Source: UBA1181 sp045601045 | Lineage (GTDB): Bacteria; Bacteroidota; Bacteroidia; Bacteroidales; Paludibacteraceae | Reading direction: 5' to 3' | Length of the DNA stretch: 64,000 nucleotides | NCBI GenBank assembly: GCA_045601045.1 | Contig: JAZRZA010000073.1 | Coordinates: 1 to 64,000 of the forward strand | Shown: one piece after another, positions 9,812 to 18,026 of the stretch | Numbering within the stretch: position 1 is the stretch's first letter | Layout: each line of letters opens with the position of its first letter | Made by a program: the position numbers and the translations under genes | Notes under the pieces: generated by a model | The model's database searches: none | What the model was told of the DNA's origin: nothing | What the model saw: only the letters and a program-made list of their open reading frames with translations

Positions 9812-9841
9812 TTTGAAAATAAAAAAGAAATCGTACCTTTG
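9812..9841 (+). promoter_or_regulatory. Bacteroidetes promoter (TTTG ... TACCTTTG)
   Basis: TTTG at 9812-9815 and TACCTTTG at 9834-9841 are separated by 18 bases, close to the consensus spacing of 19-21. It drives the orphan gene at 9913 and lies within the segment bracketed by the J-gene repeats. Confidence 0.75.
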
Positions 9842-9912
9842 TTTAAAATAGTGAATGTGAAACAAGTTATTTAGTAATAAGATTAATATTATGGGTGGTG
9901 ATTGAGTGAAAT

Positions 9913-10668
9913 ATGGAGTGGTTAAAGAAGTATTGGTTAAACTTGCTTAATATTTCAGCAAGTTTGTGTTCTATTGCAAGTATTCTTCTTCTTTTGTTTG
10001 CTGATAAAGACAAAGCCTTATTAGCGTTGGTTTTTGTTGTTATTTTTCTAAGTGCTGTTTTAGTTGTCATCATAGTTGGAATCTTCAGATTTACAAAGAA
10101 GGAGAATGTTGAAGATTTTAAAATAGTAACTATATCTGCATCCTATGAAACATTCGACAAAAGTAAGGCAGAATATAATGTCTATAAGGTTATTCAATCG
10201 AAGGTGGCTTGCTTGACAACAGTCAAACAGCAGTTTAAGTGGACAGGAACAAATCAGCCTGAATTGTCTTCAGATTTTCAGGATATAAAAAAAATAAATG
10301 TTCTGAATGATGAGGAAGCCTACGATAATGTAATTTTAGGCATTAGGAATCCTATTTTATATAATGGAACAACGACAATTCATTTAAAGGCTAAATTGGA
10401 TGATTATGATGGCAAATCTAAACCTCTATTAAGTCAAAGGATTGAGTTCCCCGTTGATTTGGCAAGGTTAAGGGTTGTCTTAAGGGACAAATCGGATTCG
10501 TTTGACAAAGTTGCGTATTTAGAAAAACGGAAAATCAAGTGTTCCCCATTAACTTCTGATTATAAGATTGTTGAGTCTATATCTTTTGACAAGGCAAGTA
10601 AGAGTTACAGTTATAATTTGATTAATCCTGAAGTGGGTTATATATATCGAATTAGATGGGAAAAATAG
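9913..10668 (+). CDS. Orphan membrane-anchored protein of unknown function
   Basis: I do not recognise the 251-residue product. Two hydrophobic segments near residues 12-31 and 36-57 are followed by a Lys-rich stretch (RFTKKEN), suggesting a membrane hairpin with the remaining 190 residues in the cytoplasm. That part looks beta-rich and soluble, without visible catalytic motifs or cysteine clusters. Its base composition is clearly more AT-rich than the flanking glycoside hydrolase and J-domain genes, which suggests acquisition. It has a near-consensus promoter and lies between two copies of the 3' end of a J-domain gene, so it appears to be an inserted accessory gene. Confidence 0.7.
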   Translation: MEWLKKYWLNLLNISASLCSIASILLLLFADKDKALLALVFVVIFLSAVLVVIIVGIFRFTKKENVEDFKIVTISASYETFDKSKAEYNVYKVIQSKVACLTTVKQQFKWTGTNQPELSSDFQDIKKINVLNDEEAYDNVILGIRNPILYNGTTTIHLKAKLDDYDGKSKPLLSQRIEFPVDLARLRVVLRDKSDSFDKVAYLEKRKIKCSPLTSDYKIVESISFDKASKSYSYNLINPEVGYIYRIRWEK

Positions 10669-10706
10669 TACGAAAGTAGTTTGCTTTTTTAGTTGCTTTA
10701 GGATAT

Positions 10707-11504
10707 TTATATTGTTGTCCATTTATAAACATTACCACTAATCTTCGCGTACGCCTCGTTGATCTTGGCCATCATCGCCTCGCATTCCTCTTTGCGGTTG
10801 GCGTTTTTCGGAAGGTCAGGATGGTGCTGTAGCGCCAATTGGTGATAAGCCCTCTTCACCTCGTCAGGAGAGGCGTTCTCGGATAAGCCCAACAAATTGT
10901 AGTAGGGCTTTAGGTAGTTGATGGAGTTACTGTAGCTCCTTCTCTCTTGGTGGTCGGTATGGTAGGAGTAGGAGTCGAACTCCGTGCGCAACGACTGAAA
11001 ACGTTGGTTGAAATAGTTAATCCAATGTTCGTTGAAATTTGCTCCTTTCATGATCGTTTGCAACAACTTCCATTCATCATTTTTGATGCCGTCTTCCGTG
11101 GCTGCCAGTTTAAAGAACAGGGTGAATATACTCTTCCATGTTCCAGTATCTTTTTTTCTGATATAAGTGTAGGCTTCAGCCAAAGTCTTATCCAACGATG
11201 GATTGTCCAAGAAGGGAATGGCGTCGTCGCTATAGGTCTCTTTTAAAATATCTACTTGATTCGCTCGGGCGGAGGGGTTGAGTTGCGTGATTTGCCGTAT
11301 GATCACGGAGAGATAGACGCCCTCCTTTTTGTAGTGTTTATATTTACGCACATATCTACGCCAACGGGTTTCCCAGAAGTATGAGAAATAGTTTCTCTTT
11401 ACCCTTTTTGCCAAAGAGCCAAAATATAATAACAATGGCGCAAGGATAATAATGATGATCGAGGCGATGAAGTTGAATATTCTATAGTATGTGATCTTTC
11501 TCAT
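10707..11504 (-). CDS. Membrane-anchored TerB-like/J-domain (DjlA-type) co-chaperone
   Basis: The 265-residue protein has one N-terminal membrane helix (about 9-27), a basic region, a helical TerB-like middle (about 115-180, FFKLAATEDGIKNDEWKLL) and a C-terminal J domain (about 199-260) with the HPD motif in LQHHPDLPKNA. The J domain stimulates DnaK ATPase, and the layout is that of DjlA-type co-chaperones acting at the cytosolic face of the membrane. It ends 5 bases after the preceding YjbQ gene on the same strand, so they are likely co-transcribed. A diverged copy of its 3' end lies at 9652-9763. Confidence 0.85.
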   Translation of the reverse strand: MRKITYYRIFNFIASIIIIILAPLLLYFGSLAKRVKRNYFSYFWETRWRRYVRKYKHYKKEGVYLSVIIRQITQLNPSARANQVDILKETYSDDAIPFLDNPSLDKTLAEAYTYIRKKDTGTWKSIFTLFFKLAATEDGIKNDEWKLLQTIMKGANFNEHWINYFNQRFQSLRTEFDSYSYHTDHQERRSYSNSINYLKPYYNLLGLSENASPDEVKRAYHQLALQHHPDLPKNANRKEECEAMMAKINEAYAKISGNVYKWTTI

Positions 11505-11509
11505 AGCTA

Positions 11510-11923
11510 TTATTCATAAATAGTGGCTACAATTTTTCTTGCACCCCCTGCTGCGCGGAATTCGCAGAGATAAATGCCCTGCCAAGTACCCAAGTTGAGT
11601 CTGCCATTTGTGATGGGGATGTTGAGGCTCACACCAAAGAGAGAACTTTTGGCGTGGGCGGGCATATCATCGGAGCCCTCCAATATGTGGTCGTAATAGG
11701 GTTGGTCTTCCGGAACCAGATGGTTGAGGATCTTCTCCATATCGGTCCGGACATCGGGATCCGCATTCTCGTTGATGGAGAGGGCGCATGAAGTGTGTTT
11801 GACAAACAGATTCAGCAATCCGGTCTGGGGAAGCGGGTGAGGTAACTGCTCCATGATCTCCCTTGTGACAAGGTGGGAGCCTCTACGCTTGGCGCTGAGG
11901 GAAAATTCGGTCTGTCGTATCAT
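11510..11923 (-). CDS. YjbQ/UPF0047 family protein
   Basis: The 137-residue protein carries the UPF0047 hallmarks: the FVKHTSCALSINENADPD block, the HILEGSDDMPAHAKSS block and a GTWQGIYLCEF end. Members of this family show weak thiamine-phosphate synthase activity, but the true cellular role is unsettled. The length matches the family. It lies between the RluA-type synthase gene (24 bases upstream) and the J-domain gene. Confidence 0.92.
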   Translation of the reverse strand: MIRQTEFSLSAKRRGSHLVTREIMEQLPHPLPQTGLLNLFVKHTSCALSINENADPDVRTDMEKILNHLVPEDQPYYDHILEGSDDMPAHAKSSLFGVSLNIPITNGRLNLGTWQGIYLCEFRAAGGARKIVATIYE

Positions 11924-11947
11924 AGTCTTCTGTTAATCAATCTACTG

Positions 11948-13033
11948 CTATTCATCGCAAGATCCGCTTTGAGCGAATCGACGCCATTTTTCGATGAGTT
12001 GTCGGAAATCGTCAGGCCATTCCGAGTCGAAATACATCTCTTCCTCCGTAGTAGGGTGGACAAAGCCCAATGTCTTGGCGTGCAGTGCCTGCCGAGGGCA
12101 AATCTCCAAGCAGTTTTTCACAAATTGTTTGTATTTGGCGGTGGTGTTGCCGCGTAGAATTTCCTTGCCGCCATAGCGTTCATCCGCAAAGAGGGTGTGC
12201 CCGATGTGTTTCATGTGGACACGGATTTGATGGGTACGGCCCGTCTCCAATTTGCACTCCACGAGGGTAGCGTAGCCGAAACGCTCCAAGACGCGGTAAT
12301 GGGTCACCGCATGTTTGGCATTGGGATTTTCACCTTCTGGGAAGACGGTGAAGAGCATACGATCCTTCGGGTCGCGGCCCAGATCACCTGTGATGGTGCC
12401 CTCATCCTCCGCGATGTTACCCCAGACCAAGGCATTATAGAGACGTTTGGTCGTCTTGTTGAAAAATTGTTTGCCCAAGTGGGTCTTCGCATCCTCGTTC
12501 TTGGCGATGACCAATAGGCCGGAGGTGTCTTTGTCGATGCGGTGGACCAGTCCCAATCGGGGGTCATCCACATTGAAATCAGGGTTGTCCTTGAGATACC
12601 AAGCCAATGCGTTGAGCAGGGTGCCTTGGAAGTTGCCGAAACCTGGATGCACCACCATGCCTGGCTGTTTGTTGACCAGAACGACATCCTTGTCCTCGTA
12701 AACGACGTTGATAGGAATATCCTGCGGGATGATTTCAAAGTCTGATGGCGGGTAGGAGAGCATAACGGATATCACATCCAATGGCTTCACGCGGTAGTTG
12801 GATTTTACGGGATTACCGTTGACGAGAATACACTTCGCGTCGGCCGCATCCTGAATACGGTTGCGGGAGATACTGGACATGATGTTCACCAGGTATTTGT
12901 CGATACGGACCAAGGAATGGCCCTTCTCGACCGTAAATCGAAAATGTTCATGGAATTGGCCGTCGCCGCCTAGCGTGGCCCCTCCCTCATCCTCTTCGTT
13001 CTCTAAATCGTCAAGTTGCTCCTCGCCTATCAT
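11948..13033 (-). CDS. rluD: RluA/RluD family 23S rRNA pseudouridine synthase
   Basis: The 361-residue protein has an acidic N-terminal extension, an S4 RNA-binding domain (about 37-100) and an RluA catalytic domain with the conserved HRIDKDTSGLLVIAKN motif containing the catalytic Asp. A second signature is ETGRTHQIRVHMKHIGHT. It isomerises uridines, most likely in helix 69 of 23S rRNA as RluD does, though RluC-type specificity cannot be excluded. It begins 7 bases after the PASTA gene stop, so they form an operon. Confidence 0.9.
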   Translation of the reverse strand: MIGEEQLDDLENEEDEGGATLGGDGQFHEHFRFTVEKGHSLVRIDKYLVNIMSSISRNRIQDAADAKCILVNGNPVKSNYRVKPLDVISVMLSYPPSDFEIIPQDIPINVVYEDKDVVLVNKQPGMVVHPGFGNFQGTLLNALAWYLKDNPDFNVDDPRLGLVHRIDKDTSGLLVIAKNEDAKTHLGKQFFNKTTKRLYNALVWGNIAEDEGTITGDLGRDPKDRMLFTVFPEGENPNAKHAVTHYRVLERFGYATLVECKLETGRTHQIRVHMKHIGHTLFADERYGGKEILRGNTTAKYKQFVKNCLEICPRQALHAKTLGFVHPTTEEEMYFDSEWPDDFRQLIEKWRRFAQSGSCDE

Positions 13034-13040
13034 TTGCTAT

Positions 13041-13895
13041 TTATTTGAACAAGTCTTCCTCGTCTGTTTTGGCCTCTGATGGATTCTCATCATTGTAATA
13101 GATCTCCTCTGGCGTCTCCAACAAGGAAGGATCTTTGGTCATATAGAGTTTGATGGCGCTACCCATGCTTACCTTTGATTCGGTGGCAGGTTCTTGTTTG
13201 TAAACAATAAATTGTGCCTTTTCGTCATCGTCGATAGGTTGTTCGTTGTAGATGACCGTTCCGATGTTTAGGAAGGAGGTGTGGGCCATATTGGTGGCAC
13301 GTTCCAAGGTGAGTCTTCTGAAGCTTGGCACTTCGCACAACTCGTTGTTCAAACCTCTACCCACAAATAGGACTACGCCTGAACCCTCTGGAATGCGGGC
13401 ACCCGCCTCGACAGGCATATTTTTTTGTTTCACATATTGCACCAAATCCTTGAATTCTGAGGTGACATAGACGATACTATCTACTTTCAAACCTACGGAT
13501 CGTAGCATGGCCTCTGCTTGTCGGAGCGAGAATTCATGCACATCTGGCATTGTCACCTTTCTGACGGAAGAGGAGTTGACAATCAAGTAGACGGTGCGGT
13601 CCGCTTTGATTTTTTGGCCTGCCGCTGGTGTTTGCTCGACGATGGATCCAAGTGGTTTCCCTTTGACAAAGATGGAATCGACCACAGATGTTTTGAGGGA
13701 TTGCTTTTGCAATAGCAGTGTTGCCTCTGCTGTGGACATGCCTGATAAATCAGGTACCACCATCTCCTGTCCGTGGTTGGTGTAGGAATCCAACCAAGAG
13801 AAGGATGCTTTGTAGATAATGAATAGCAAAAGAATTGCCGCCACGATGCTAATCGTGAAGGGATTTATGAACAATTTTTTCGCGCTGAATGCCAT
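13041..13895 (-). CDS. PASTA-domain membrane protein
   Basis: I chose the ATG at 13895 because it opens a proper N-terminal membrane anchor (about 13-36, FTISIVAAILLLFIIYKASF) and sits 49 bases after an excellent promoter. The product has 284 residues, with about three PASTA repeats in the periplasm (VVPDLSGMS, VTMPDVHEFS, CEVPSFRRLT), then an acidic tail. PASTA modules bind peptidoglycan or muropeptides. No kinase domain is attached, as is usual for this Bacteroidetes form. It heads the transcript with the pseudouridine synthase. Confidence 0.9.
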   Translation of the reverse strand: MAFSAKKLFINPFTISIVAAILLLFIIYKASFSWLDSYTNHGQEMVVPDLSGMSTAEATLLLQKQSLKTSVVDSIFVKGKPLGSIVEQTPAAGQKIKADRTVYLIVNSSSVRKVTMPDVHEFSLRQAEAMLRSVGLKVDSIVYVTSEFKDLVQYVKQKNMPVEAGARIPEGSGVVLFVGRGLNNELCEVPSFRRLTLERATNMAHTSFLNIGTVIYNEQPIDDDEKAQFIVYKQEPATESKVSMGSAIKLYMTKDPSLLETPEEIYYNDENPSEAKTDEEDLFK

Positions 13896-13943
13896 AGTGT
13901 CGTGATTTTTACAATTTAGATGCTGGTGACAACATCTTTGATG

Positions 13944-13975
13944 CAAATTTAGGAAAATGACAACGGAAATACAAA
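13944..13975 (-). promoter_or_regulatory. Consensus Bacteroidetes promoter for the PASTA operon
   Basis: On the minus strand TTTG (13972-13975) is followed after exactly 20 bases by TAAATTTG (13944-13951), a full match to the phylum consensus. Confidence 0.85.
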
Positions 13976-14041
13976 TTTAAATTTCATATCACACCACATG
14001 CGAAAGTGGGTGTGTGGTGTGGCGGTCATGTGGTGGCGGAA

Positions 14042-14221
14042 TCACCAAAATTTATTTCCTGCCTCGTTGTATTCGAAACCGCCCTCCGCCAAATTGGCGA
14101 TCAGTTCCTCCTTGTCAATATCCATGGAATCGCACATCTCCTCCAAGGAGGCGTATTCGTCACGCAGTTTCATATTTACGAAACTGAGGAGCATGTTGAT
14201 GTCTTGTGGTAATTCTCCCAT
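14042..14221 (-). CDS. DUF4250 small protein
   Basis: The 59-residue protein starts MGELPQDINMLLSFVN and contains the KLRDEY, SLEEMC, DIDKEELIANL series typical of DUF4250. The length and motif order fit the family. The function is unknown. The small size and helix-turn-helix-like pattern (LEEMCDSMDIDKEELIANL) suggest a nucleic-acid or protein contact, which is inference. It lies just downstream of rpmH behind a terminator hairpin. An inverted repeat (about 13990-14022) follows it. Confidence 0.88.
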   Translation of the reverse strand: MGELPQDINMLLSFVNMKLRDEYASLEEMCDSMDIDKEELIANLAEGGFEYNEAGNKFW

Positions 14222-14246
14222 ACTATTCTTTTTTAGTTGATCATAA

Positions 14247-14283
14247 AAAACAACGAAAGGCGCACCGAAACGATGCGCCTTTA
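14247..14283 (-). terminator. Terminator after rpmH
   Basis: Stem AGGCGCA/TGCGCCT with a short loop. On the minus strand a T-rich tract follows (TTTCGTTGTTTTTT). Confidence 0.75.
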
Positions 14284-14306
14284 TTCCTTCTTTGTTTCGA
14301 GAAAGA

Positions 14307-14465
14307 TTATCGTCTTGTAGTGTACTCGTCAGAAACGGTTAACTTCTTTCTTCCGTGTGCTCTACGTGATGCCAATACTCTGCGTCCGTTAGCAGTCTCC
14401 ATTCTTGAACGGAAACCATGCTTGTTCTTTCTCTTTCTGATTGATGGTTGAAATGTTCTTTTCAT
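14307..14465 (-). CDS. rpmH: 50S ribosomal protein L34
   Basis: The 52-residue highly basic protein begins MKRTFQPSIRKRKNKHGFR and contains the RMETANGRRVLASRRAHGR core of L34. The length and sequence are as expected for Bacteroidetes. It is a structural part of the large ribosomal subunit. It has its own consensus promoter and terminator. Confidence 0.98.
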   Translation of the reverse strand: MKRTFQPSIRKRKNKHGFRSRMETANGRRVLASRRAHGRKKLTVSDEYTTRR

Positions 14466-14527
14466 TGCCGTGTATATTTATTATTATTTTTATTTCTTTC
14501 CTTGTTTCTACATCGAATTTCGGATTG

Positions 14528-14558
14528 CAAAGATAGCGGTTTTCTCCGATAATTCAAA
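14528..14558 (-). promoter_or_regulatory. rpmH promoter
   Basis: On the minus strand TTTG (14555-14558), a 19-base gap and TATCTTTG (14528-14535) form a full consensus match upstream of rpmH. Confidence 0.85.
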
Positions 14559-14586
14559 TTGTTGATAACTTTTTTTGAAAAAATCC

Positions 14587-15627
14587 TTACTTTTTATTGA
14601 GGATGCAGTCAATTTTATTGATAATCAAATTGTTATCTATATCGCGTAGACATGCGTAATCTCCTCTTCCGCAAGGTTCCTTGCCATAGATGGAGCAAGG
14701 TCTGCAAGGCATATCCAGTTGTACCGCATGGTTCGGGTCTTGTCCGAAGCCGTAGAATCCCGCGAAAGGATGGGTGGCTCCCCAGATGGATACCACAGGC
14801 GTCTGGACGAGTGAGGCGAGATGCATATTGGCCGAGTCCATGGATAGAAGCACGTCACATTGATTTAGGATCTGCAACTCCTCGTGCATGGTGAACTTAC
14901 CTGCCAAGGAGATCGTGTTCGGATATTTTGCGGTCCATCCGTCGAATACCGCTGTCTCCTTCTTTCCTCCTCCGAAGAAGAGGATTTGGATGTTGCCTTG
15001 TGACGCGTAGTGCGCGATGATCGCTTCTGTCTTTTCTAGTGGAAGAATCTTTCCTTGGTGTTGCGCGAAAGGGGCGATAGCGATACGTTTGGTAGTGGTA
15101 GAGGCGATCTCCTTCGCTATGTGCGTAGGAAGCTCTTCCTCCTTTGGCATCAATCCGTCAAACTGCAATTTGAAGGGGAATCCTGCCTGCTCAAAGACAT
15201 CCATGTAGCGTTGGATGGAACTTTTTAGTTGGTGCTTGTTGGCATTATCCGCGGAAATGAGTTGCTTCTTCTCGGTACGACCTTTGTCGATGACGTAAAC
15301 GGGCTTGCCAGTGATGCGTACGATGTTTCGCAATATCTTGCTGCGCAACACGTCGTGTAGGTCCACCATTTTTTCGAAACTGTATTCCTTCTTCAATCGC
15401 TTGAAGAGTTTCGCCATGCCTAGTGGCCCTTTGTAGGCTTGTTTGGTATCGACAGGAACGAAGGTGACCCGTTCCATGCCTTCGAATAGGGTGGAGAGAC
15501 GAGGCGCAGAAAGCATGATGACGCCCATATCGGGGTATGCTTTAAGAAAAGAGGCGATTACGGGAACCGTCATCGCCACATCTCCCATAGCGGAAAGCCT
15601 CATTACCAATAGGTTCTTCTCCACCAT
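14587..15627 (-). CDS. GT9 family heptosyltransferase-like glycosyltransferase
   Basis: The 346-residue protein shows the GT9 pattern: an N-terminal LLVMRLSAMGDVAMTVPV loop, a central IAIAPFAQHQGK segment, and the C-terminal LLSMDSANMHLASLVQTPVVSIWGATHP block that binds the ADP-sugar. It most likely adds heptose or another sugar to LPS core at the inner membrane. A Cys-rich end (CRPCSIYGKEPC) is common in Bacteroidetes members. It follows the DUF4254 gene by 6 bases, so they share a transcript. Confidence 0.9.
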   Translation of the reverse strand: MVEKNLLVMRLSAMGDVAMTVPVIASFLKAYPDMGVIMLSAPRLSTLFEGMERVTFVPVDTKQAYKGPLGMAKLFKRLKKEYSFEKMVDLHDVLRSKILRNIVRITGKPVYVIDKGRTEKKQLISADNANKHQLKSSIQRYMDVFEQAGFPFKLQFDGLMPKEEELPTHIAKEIASTTTKRIAIAPFAQHQGKILPLEKTEAIIAHYASQGNIQILFFGGGKKETAVFDGWTAKYPNTISLAGKFTMHEELQILNQCDVLLSMDSANMHLASLVQTPVVSIWGATHPFAGFYGFGQDPNHAVQLDMPCRPCSIYGKEPCGRGDYACLRDIDNNLIINKIDCILNKK

Positions 15628-15633
15628 AAGTTT

Positions 15634-16239
15634 TTATTTTTTACCGTAGAGGATAGGGTTGAGGTTTGGATCGTTATACATCTTCATCTGTTTGTAAACC
15701 TTCATATAACGGTCGCCGTTCTCAATATCCTTGATGAGTTGGTCGATAGCGGAAGAGAGGTCCTCGCGTTGTTCCAAAAGTACTTCCAATTTCTTTTGGC
15801 AAGCTGCCTTGTGGTCGGCGGAGACATCATCTCTTTCCACCTCATTGCGCATGTGGTAAATCTTCAATGCGAGGATGGAGAGACGGTCAATGGCCCAAGC
15901 GGGACTTTCAGTATTGATGACAGCGGATGGTTTTACCTTTACGTCGCTGTATTTTTCAAGAAAATAGCTGTCGATACGCTCCACCAAGTCTGTTCTGTCT
16001 TGGTTGGACTTGTCGATTCTACGTTTGATAGCCAAAGCCTCAACAGGATCTATTTCTGGATTTCTGATGATGTCTTCCAAGTGCCATTGTACTGTGTCGA
16101 TCCAGTTCTTTAAGTAGAGAACGTTCTCGATGGTTTGAGCCTTGAATGGATTATTCATCGTTGCGTCCACATCGTCTGTCTTGTGGTAATCGACAATGAC
16201 ACCGTCGAATAACTTATTTGCGTCTTGACTGAAACTCAT
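15634..16239 (-). CDS. DUF4254 protein
   Basis: I start at the ATG at 16239, which gives 201 residues beginning MSFSQDANKLFDGVI. The upstream extension contains the promoter box and is dismissed. The protein is all-helical with a conserved WHLEDIIRNP segment and an AWAIDRLSILALKIYHMR segment, matching DUF4254. The function is unknown, but in Bacteroidetes it is regularly next to a GT9 gene, as here, suggesting a link to LPS or surface glycan assembly. Confidence 0.9.
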   Translation of the reverse strand: MSFSQDANKLFDGVIVDYHKTDDVDATMNNPFKAQTIENVLYLKNWIDTVQWHLEDIIRNPEIDPVEALAIKRRIDKSNQDRTDLVERIDSYFLEKYSDVKVKPSAVINTESPAWAIDRLSILALKIYHMRNEVERDDVSADHKAACQKKLEVLLEQREDLSSAIDQLIKDIENGDRYMKVYKQMKMYNDPNLNPILYGKK

Positions 16240-16285
16240 ACTGATATTATATTTTGTGCTACATCTCCGTGCGCTGTTTATTTCG

Positions 16286-16293
16286 CAAAGATA
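16286..16293 (-). promoter_or_regulatory. -7 box TATCTTTG of the DUF4254/GT9 operon
   Basis: Full match to TAnnTTTG on the minus strand, 46 bases before the chosen start codon. Confidence 0.6.
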
Positions 16294-16340
16294 GATATTT
16301 TTTGGGAAAGTTTCTTGAAAAAAGCATTGAAACCCATCCG

Positions 16341-16379
16341 AAAAACCCCGAAAGTCAGACAAAAAACTTTCGGGGTTTG
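16341..16379 (-). terminator. Terminator downstream of the GH5 gene
   Basis: Perfect 13-bp stem AAACCCCGAAAGT/ACTTTCGGGGTTT, with the A/T-rich flanks needed on the minus strand. It separates the GH5 transcript from the DUF4254 promoter. Confidence 0.88.
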
Positions 16380-16398
16380 TATGAGGGGATATCCGTTG

Positions 16399-17874
16399 TT
16401 ATCGGATTATGATTTTCTCTTTAAATAGGCCTTCGTTGCTCTCGACCACTACCAAGTATAATCCGGCAGGCAAGGAGGCGATGGAGAGGGTTGCCTTCTT
16501 CTCGGTTGAGGCTATCTTCAGACCTTGCAAGTTGAACAGCATCACGCTATTCACATCCGCGGTCGCGCCATCCTTCATGATGCGAATTTCATCGGAGGCA
16601 AGTGCCAATGTCAGATGGGATGCGATTGTCTCCTTTACCCCTGTCGTATTGAGTACTGGAGGCTCACCCATCACTTCCATGATCTTCTGTACCATTTGCG
16701 GTTGGTTCCATTGGCCTGTAGTGCGGTTCATGAATCCGTGGCACTCTCCGTTCTCGTTCGGGTTAGACCAACCCTCCTTCAATCCCTGTTGGTAAGTAGC
16801 CCAGGTGGTACCGTTGTCCCACAATACGCAAGGCATCTTGTACTCCTTGGCGATTCCGTAGAATGCGTCGAACCACTGTTTGCGGGTCTCGTCGCCCTGT
16901 CCCTTGTCGGAGATGGAGGTCTCGTCGATCACGACGGGGATGTTTCTCGTCACGAATTTATCGTAGCATGGGCGAAGCACGTCGCGGATGGTCTGTTTGT
17001 CGCTCTCTTGGAAGTAGGTGCGGTTGCCTGTGAGGCAGAGCTCCGTAGGTCGATAGGCATGTATCTCGATACCAATACGGTTTTGGGAAGGGTCGTTTGG
17101 CATCTGGAATTTGTTGGTGACGGCTCCCTCAGGGGATGCGTCGTAACCTGGAATCAGGATCATACGGTCGCGGTTGTTGGCGTGGCCGTTGTTACGGATC
17201 GCGTCGACTGCGGCTTGGTTCATGGCGTTGATGACACCCATCGCCTCCACCACCTGTTGCTGGCTTGGATTGTCGGTCGGATAAAACCACCATTCATGTT
17301 GATCACCTATCAAGCGTGGCTCGTTGAGTGTCTCGAAAATCAACTTTTGGTCATACTCCTTAAAGTATTCCGCCAACTGGCTCCAGATGTCCGTCACATA
17401 CTTGATGGACTGGTTTTTTTTGTTGTTGGTAGGCCAGAAATAGGGGTGGTTCCACTGATCTCCGTTGTCATGGTGGATGTTGAGAATGACAAACATATCG
17501 TTGTCAATACCGTAGTCCACTACCTCTTTCACGCGTTTCAACCACGCGTCGTCGATCTTGAATTGGTATTGTCCGTTGTTGGAAGTGTGCTGACCCCAAC
17601 TGACAGGGATGCGGAGTGTCCTGAATCCGGAGTTCTTGACGTTGTCGATCATGCTCTTCGTGATCTTGGCGTTACCCCATGCCATTTCAGTATTTACGCC
17701 TGTATAACCTTGCTTGAACGCATCCAGTGAGTTTCCTACATTCCAGCCGGTGTACATTAATTGGGAAATCTCCATGGCACTCTTACCTTGTACTGTAGCG
17801 GCGAGGGTGGTGTGTGTAGTCATGGCGAAAGCAGCTGCCGCGATGGCTGAGATCCAACTTTTAGAAATAGTCAT
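16399..17874 (-). CDS. Secreted GH5 endoglucanase (cellulase) with T9SS-like tail
   Basis: The 491-residue protein has a signal peptide (about 1-25), a GH5 TIM barrel (about 33-400) and a C-terminal sorting-type tail (about 415-491, ending SLPAGLYLVVVESNEGLFKEKIIIR). GH5 landmarks are GWNVGNSLDA, LNIHHDNG, the acid/base Glu185 in FETLNEPR, IEIHAYRP and the likely nucleophile Glu318 in VVIDETS. The pattern resembles subfamily 4, acting on cellulose, xyloglucan or mixed-linkage glucan. The tail resembles type A T9SS sorting domains, and a PorZ-like gene is in the same window, so surface display or secretion by that route is likely. It is monocistronic with a strong terminator. Confidence 0.93.
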   Translation of the reverse strand: MTISKSWISAIAAAAFAMTTHTTLAATVQGKSAMEISQLMYTGWNVGNSLDAFKQGYTGVNTEMAWGNAKITKSMIDNVKNSGFRTLRIPVSWGQHTSNNGQYQFKIDDAWLKRVKEVVDYGIDNDMFVILNIHHDNGDQWNHPYFWPTNNKKNQSIKYVTDIWSQLAEYFKEYDQKLIFETLNEPRLIGDQHEWWFYPTDNPSQQQVVEAMGVINAMNQAAVDAIRNNGHANNRDRMILIPGYDASPEGAVTNKFQMPNDPSQNRIGIEIHAYRPTELCLTGNRTYFQESDKQTIRDVLRPCYDKFVTRNIPVVIDETSISDKGQGDETRKQWFDAFYGIAKEYKMPCVLWDNGTTWATYQQGLKEGWSNPNENGECHGFMNRTTGQWNQPQMVQKIMEVMGEPPVLNTTGVKETIASHLTLALASDEIRIMKDGATADVNSVMLFNLQGLKIASTEKKATLSIASLPAGLYLVVVESNEGLFKEKIIIR

Positions 17875-17966
17875 GTCAATAATTGAATTAATGGTAGTAA
17901 TAATGTTATTTGGTTGCGAAAATAAAGAATCTGCGTGACTTAAGCAAACCTATTTGAACAAGATGC

Positions 17967-18006
17967 AAAAAGAGGGATATTCCGAAGAAAATCCCTCTCT
18001 TTTTTA
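17967..18006 (-). terminator. Terminator after the rhodanese-like gene
   Basis: Stem GAGGGAT/ATCCCTC with flanking A-run and T-run, so it can work in either direction. It lies between the rhodanese stop and the GH5 promoter. Confidence 0.8.
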
Positions 18007-18026
18007 TTGTTTGAGTGATATTGTCA

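Noticed and set aside
13990..14022. CACACCACA/TGTGGTGTG inverted repeat as a terminator
   Set aside because: The stem is good but neither strand has a following T-run, so I do not call it a terminator. It may still be a weak regulatory structure.
16525..17730. Plus-strand frame of 401 codons opposite the GH5 cellulase gene
   Set aside because: Fully antisense to a clear GH5 enzyme. The translation is low-complexity Val/Leu/His-rich without motifs.
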